Origin: Marinobacter oulmenensis
Lineage (GTDB): Bacteria; Pseudomonadota; Gammaproteobacteria; Pseudomonadales; Oleiphilaceae
Assembly: GCF_014201735.1 (NCBI RefSeq)
Contig: NZ_JACHFE010000008.1
Location: 62,001-126,000, forward strand
DNA: 64,000 nt
Direction: 5' to 3'
The first letter of the stretch is position 1. The number at the start of each line of letters is the position of its first letter. The notes below the pieces were generated by a model, which did not search any database, was not told the DNA's origin, and saw only the letters and a list, made by a program, of their open reading frames with translations. A program made the translations under genes and the position numbers. Positions 60,937-64,000 of this stretch are shown one piece after another.

Positions 60937-61810
60937 TGGACTGTTCAAGCGCCCGGATACGGTCATCCAGTGGTGGGTGCGTCATGAACAGCGCCGCCAG
61001 ACCGCCACGGGCGCCCCGGCTGATGCCGAAGGCCTGAAGGGAATCGGGCATCTGGTCAGGCATTTCGCTTTCCTGCTTCAGTCTCGCCAGGGCGCTGATC
61101 ATGGCCGACCGGCCCGCCAGTTGTGCGCCCGCGCTGTCGGCCCGGAATTCCCGGCGCCGTGAGAACCAGAACACGATGGTACTGGCCAGTATGCCGAGGA
61201 CGATTTCGGCCACAATGCTGACCACGAAAAAGCCGATGCCGTGTCCCCCTTCATTCTTGAAAATTACCCGGTCCACCAGCGAGCCGATCACCCGCGAGGC
61301 AAAGATCACAAAGGTGTTCACCACGCCCTGGATCAGTGCCAGGGTGACCATGTCGCCGTTGGCTACGTGGCCGATTTCGTGGGCAAGCACCGCCCGGATT
61401 TCGTCCTTGCTGAACCGGTGCAGCAGCCCTTCGCTGACGGCGACCAGGGAATCATTGCGGTTCCAGCCGGTGGCAAAGGCGTTGGACTGGGACGCCGGGA
61501 AGATGGCGACTTCCGGCATGCCAATGCCGGCCTTTTTGGCGAGATCCGCGACCGTTTCCACCAGCCAGCGTTCGGCCGGTGTACGGGGAGATTCGATGAC
61601 CTGTGCCCGGGTGCTCCATTTCGCCATTTTCTTGGACAGGAACAGCGATACGAGCGAACCGGCAAAGCCAAAAACCGCGGCGAAGATCAGCAGTGAGCCA
61701 TAATCCATGCCCTGTTGGGCCAGATAGCTGTCGACACCCAGCAGCCGCAGGGTGAAGCTGGCAACCAGGATAACGGCCAGGTTGGTGGCCAGGAAAAGCA
61801 GAATGCGCAT
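60926..61810 (-). CDS. htpX: Membrane zinc protease HtpX
   Basis: 294 residues with about four membrane segments and the zinc motif HEIGH (His144, Glu145, His148) in [13 protein letters not shown]. The last zinc ligand is likely in EFRADSAGA. It degrades misfolded inner-membrane proteins. The stop lies inside the end of pdxB. Confidence 0.95.
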   Translation of the reverse strand: MRILLFLATNLAVILVASFTLRLLGVDSYLAQQGMDYGSLLIFAAVFGFAGSLVSLFLSKKMAKWSTRAQVIESPRTPAERWLVETVADLAKKAGIGMPEVAIFPASQSNAFATGWNRNDSLVAVSEGLLHRFSKDEIRAVLAHEIGHVANGDMVTLALIQGVVNTFVIFASRVIGSLVDRVIFKNEGGHGIGFFVVSIVAEIVLGILASTIVFWFSRRREFRADSAGAQLAGRSAMISALARLKQESEMPDQMPDSLQAFGISRGARGGLAALFMTHPPLDDRIRALEQSTTA

Positions 61811-61938
61811 GATGTTTCTTACCTGTAGGTCAGTAATCCAGGGACTCTGACCGTAATATGTGGCTCCGGTTCAGGGCTTCAAGTGGGTTTTTGAAAGAGT
61901 TGTCCGAATTTAATCTGCCACCCGGTCGGCGACGGGGG

Positions 61939-62415
61939 TCAGTGCAGTTCCGCGGGGGAGGAGCTGTCGCTGAAGAACGCGGCCTGAACCGCCAGACTGA
62001 TGCGCTCGGAGCTCCCACTCTTCAGGGCGGTGCGCAACAGATGGATGTAGGTGGACAGATCGCGCTGGACGGATCGGGGCGTCCGGTCGTCCGTGGCTCC
62101 GGCGTCCAGGGCCCGGACCAGTGCCTGGGGTGCCGGGGCGCTGAGCCGGACAAAGGCTGTCTGGGTCAGCACGGCCTGGTCCAGGGCTTCCTGACGGATG
62201 GTATCAACATAGCGCAGGAGGCCTTCCTCCTGGAGCCAGAGCAGGGCGCCGAAGCAGGCCATGTGGCGGTTGCTGTGCAGGCCGAACTCGTCGGGCTCAT
62301 CGGGCCCGGCGATGTCCTCGACAAACAGGTTAGTCCGGCGCGGGAACACCGAATACAGCTGGACCAGAGCAACCGCAACGTCTTTGTAGAATTCCTCGAC
62401 GTGAATATCAGCCAT
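61939..62415 (-). CDS. Conserved-type hypothetical protein
   Basis: 158 residues, no signal peptide or membrane segment. The first half (EFYKDVAVALVQLYSVFPRR, FVEDIAGPDEPDEFGLHSNRH, GALLWLQEEGLLRYVD) is helical and may form a winged helix-like fold. No function is recognised. It lies 13 bases downstream of alaA and probably shares its transcript; htpX follows after 128 bases. The start chosen (MADIHVEEF) removes a first stretch that is an alaA shadow. Confidence 0.75.
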   Translation of the reverse strand: MADIHVEEFYKDVAVALVQLYSVFPRRTNLFVEDIAGPDEPDEFGLHSNRHMACFGALLWLQEEGLLRYVDTIRQEALDQAVLTQTAFVRLSAPAPQALVRALDAGATDDRTPRSVQRDLSTYIHLLRTALKSGSSERISLAVQAAFFSDSSSPAELH

Positions 62416-62428
62416 GGCGGTATCCGGT

Positions 62429-63643
62429 TTACTGCCGGTAGTGTTCCAGGAAGTTGCCGAGCCGTCCCATGGCGTCTGCCATGGTGTCCTGGCGGGGCAG
62501 GAAAACCACCCGCAGATGCTGCTTGTCATCAATGTTGAAGGCGGAGCCCTGAACCAGCAGGATTTTTTCCTGCAGTAGCAGATCCAGAACCAGTTTTTCG
62601 TCGTTGACGATCGGAAAATGCTTGGGATCCAGTTTCGGGAACAGGTAAAGCGCTCCTCTGGGCTTGACGCAACTGACCCCGGGAATGTCGTTCAGCATTT
62701 TCCAGGCCGTTTCCCGTTGTTCGTACAGGCGGCCTCCGGGCGCAACCAGGTCGTTGATGGACTGGTAGCCCCCCAGGGAGGTCTGGATCGCCAGTTGGGC
62801 CGGCACGTTGGCGCACAGGCGCATGTTGGAGAGCATTTCAATACCCTCAATCAGGTCCATGGCCTTGTGCTTGGCCCCGCTGATGATCATCCAGCCGGAG
62901 CGGTAACCGGCGGCCCGGTAGTTTTTCGACAGGCCGTTATAGGTGAAGAACAGAACATCGTCCGCCATGGAGGCAACGGATGTGTGCTGGGTATCGTCAT
63001 AGAGAATCTTGTCGTAAATCTCGTCCGACAGGATGATCAGGTTGTGCTCGCGGGCGAGTTCAATGATTTCCTGCAGCAGTTCTTCGGAATAGACCGCACC
63101 GGTCGGGTTGTTGGGGTTGATCAGGACGATCGCCCGGGTGCGCCGGGTGATATTCTTCTTGATGTCCTCGATATCCGGGAACCAGTCCTGTTGTTCGTCG
63201 CAGCGATAGTGCACAGCTTTGCCGCTGGACAGGGTGACCGCGGCCGTCCAGAGCGGATAGTCGGGAGCCGGAATCAGTACCTCATCGCCGGTATTAAGCA
63301 TCGCCTGCATGGACATCACAATCAGCTCGCTGACGCCGTTGCCCAGGTAGATGTCGTCGATGTCCACGCGGTCAATGCCGCGTTGCTGGCAGTAGTGCAT
63401 CACTGCCTTACGGGCCGAGAACAGGCCCTTGGATTCCACATACCCCTGGGCCTGGTGCATGTTGTAGATGACGTCCTGCTGGATTTCCTCTGGTACGTCC
63501 AATTCAAACGCGGCCGGGTTGCCAATGTTCAGCTTCAGGACCCGGTTGCCTTCTTCTTCCAGGCGACGCGCCTCACGCAGAACCTCGCCACGGATTTCAT
63601 AACAGACATTGTCTAGCTTGGCGGATTTGAAATAGTTCTGCAT
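62429..63643 (-). CDS. alaA: Alanine-synthesising aminotransferase AlaA
   Basis: 404 residues of class I PLP aminotransferases, almost the length of E. coli AlaA (405). PLP-lysine Lys240 is in GLSKNYRAAGYRSGWM, and LINPNNPTGAVYS and IPAPDYPLW are the cofactor and substrate loops. It converts pyruvate and glutamate to alanine. The start matches the family (MQNYFKSAKLDN). Confidence 0.94.
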   Translation of the reverse strand: MQNYFKSAKLDNVCYEIRGEVLREARRLEEEGNRVLKLNIGNPAAFELDVPEEIQQDVIYNMHQAQGYVESKGLFSARKAVMHYCQQRGIDRVDIDDIYLGNGVSELIVMSMQAMLNTGDEVLIPAPDYPLWTAAVTLSSGKAVHYRCDEQQDWFPDIEDIKKNITRRTRAIVLINPNNPTGAVYSEELLQEIIELAREHNLIILSDEIYDKILYDDTQHTSVASMADDVLFFTYNGLSKNYRAAGYRSGWMIISGAKHKAMDLIEGIEMLSNMRLCANVPAQLAIQTSLGGYQSINDLVAPGGRLYEQRETAWKMLNDIPGVSCVKPRGALYLFPKLDPKHFPIVNDEKLVLDLLLQEKILLVQGSAFNIDDKQHLRVVFLPRQDTMADAMGRLGNFLEHYRQ

Positions 63644-63766
63644 GGGATGAGGTGTCCTTGATGGCAAAGCACGGAAAGCGAGATTCTATTCTAGCGGACG
63701 AAGCTGGCTGAACAACAGTCTCTGGCAGGAATTCTGTTGGAATGTGCGCGGTTTAGCGGCGAAAGT

Positions 63767-64000
<234 letters not shown>

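Overview
The window is a 64 kb chromosomal stretch of a gammaproteobacterium. Gene content and order fit Marinobacter or a close relative; this is inferred from gene families and synteny, since no search was run. Markers are tRNA-Pro/Arg/His/Leu followed by tig-clpP-clpX-lon-hupB-ppiD, a HexR-linked Entner-Doudoroff cluster, a complete ccoNOQP-ccoGHIS block, a LysR gene divergent from fpr, and epmC-rhlB-pdxB. Base composition looks even, and I see no insertion sequence, prophage, integron or CRISPR array. Nearly all of it is coding, and no gene-free gap exceeds about 260 bases.

Layout. 1-2.1 kb: end of pabC, then mltG and tmk. 2.2-7.5 kb: an AraC regulator, the proline symporter putP with a structured leader, and aconitase acnB on the opposite strand with a long inverted repeat in its leader. 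7.7-11.9 kb: miaE, then finR facing an operon of fpr, a thioesterase, a peroxiredoxin and an exported protein of unknown function with a lysozyme-like motif. 11.9-18.8 kb: lpxH-ppiB, glnS-cysS and malate synthase G. 18.8-29.1 kb: folD, four tRNAs and the tig-clpPX-lon-hupB-ppiD protein quality-control block.

29.2-38.1 kb: hexR, zwf-pgl-eda, pyk, and edd-glk with an overlapping gene for a probable iron-sulfur uracil-DNA glycosylase. Together these take glucose to pyruvate by the Entner-Doudoroff route; no gnd is seen in the window. 38.1-44.6 kb: a lone branched-chain-type binding protein, a CBS-PAS-GGDEF diguanylate cyclase, a small DksA-type zinc protein, a polysaccharide deacetylase, a J-domain protein and ttcA. 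44.6-53.3 kb: the cbb3 oxidase and its copper/iron-sulfur assembly genes on the minus strand, with two ANR/FNR-like boxes upstream of ccoN and two strong stem-loops between ccoP and ccoG. 53.5-64 kb: a hydrolase, rlmM, a monooxygenase-fold protein, a TusA-like protein, dsbD, epmC, rhlB, pdxB, htpX, an unknown gene, alaA, and the end of a response-regulator domain.

This is mostly a core-genome region. No clearly new multi-gene system was found. The best leads are the unknown exported lysozyme-like protein at the end of the fpr operon, the RNA structures in the acnB leader and the ccoP-ccoG gap, and the repair glycosylase coupled to glucokinase.
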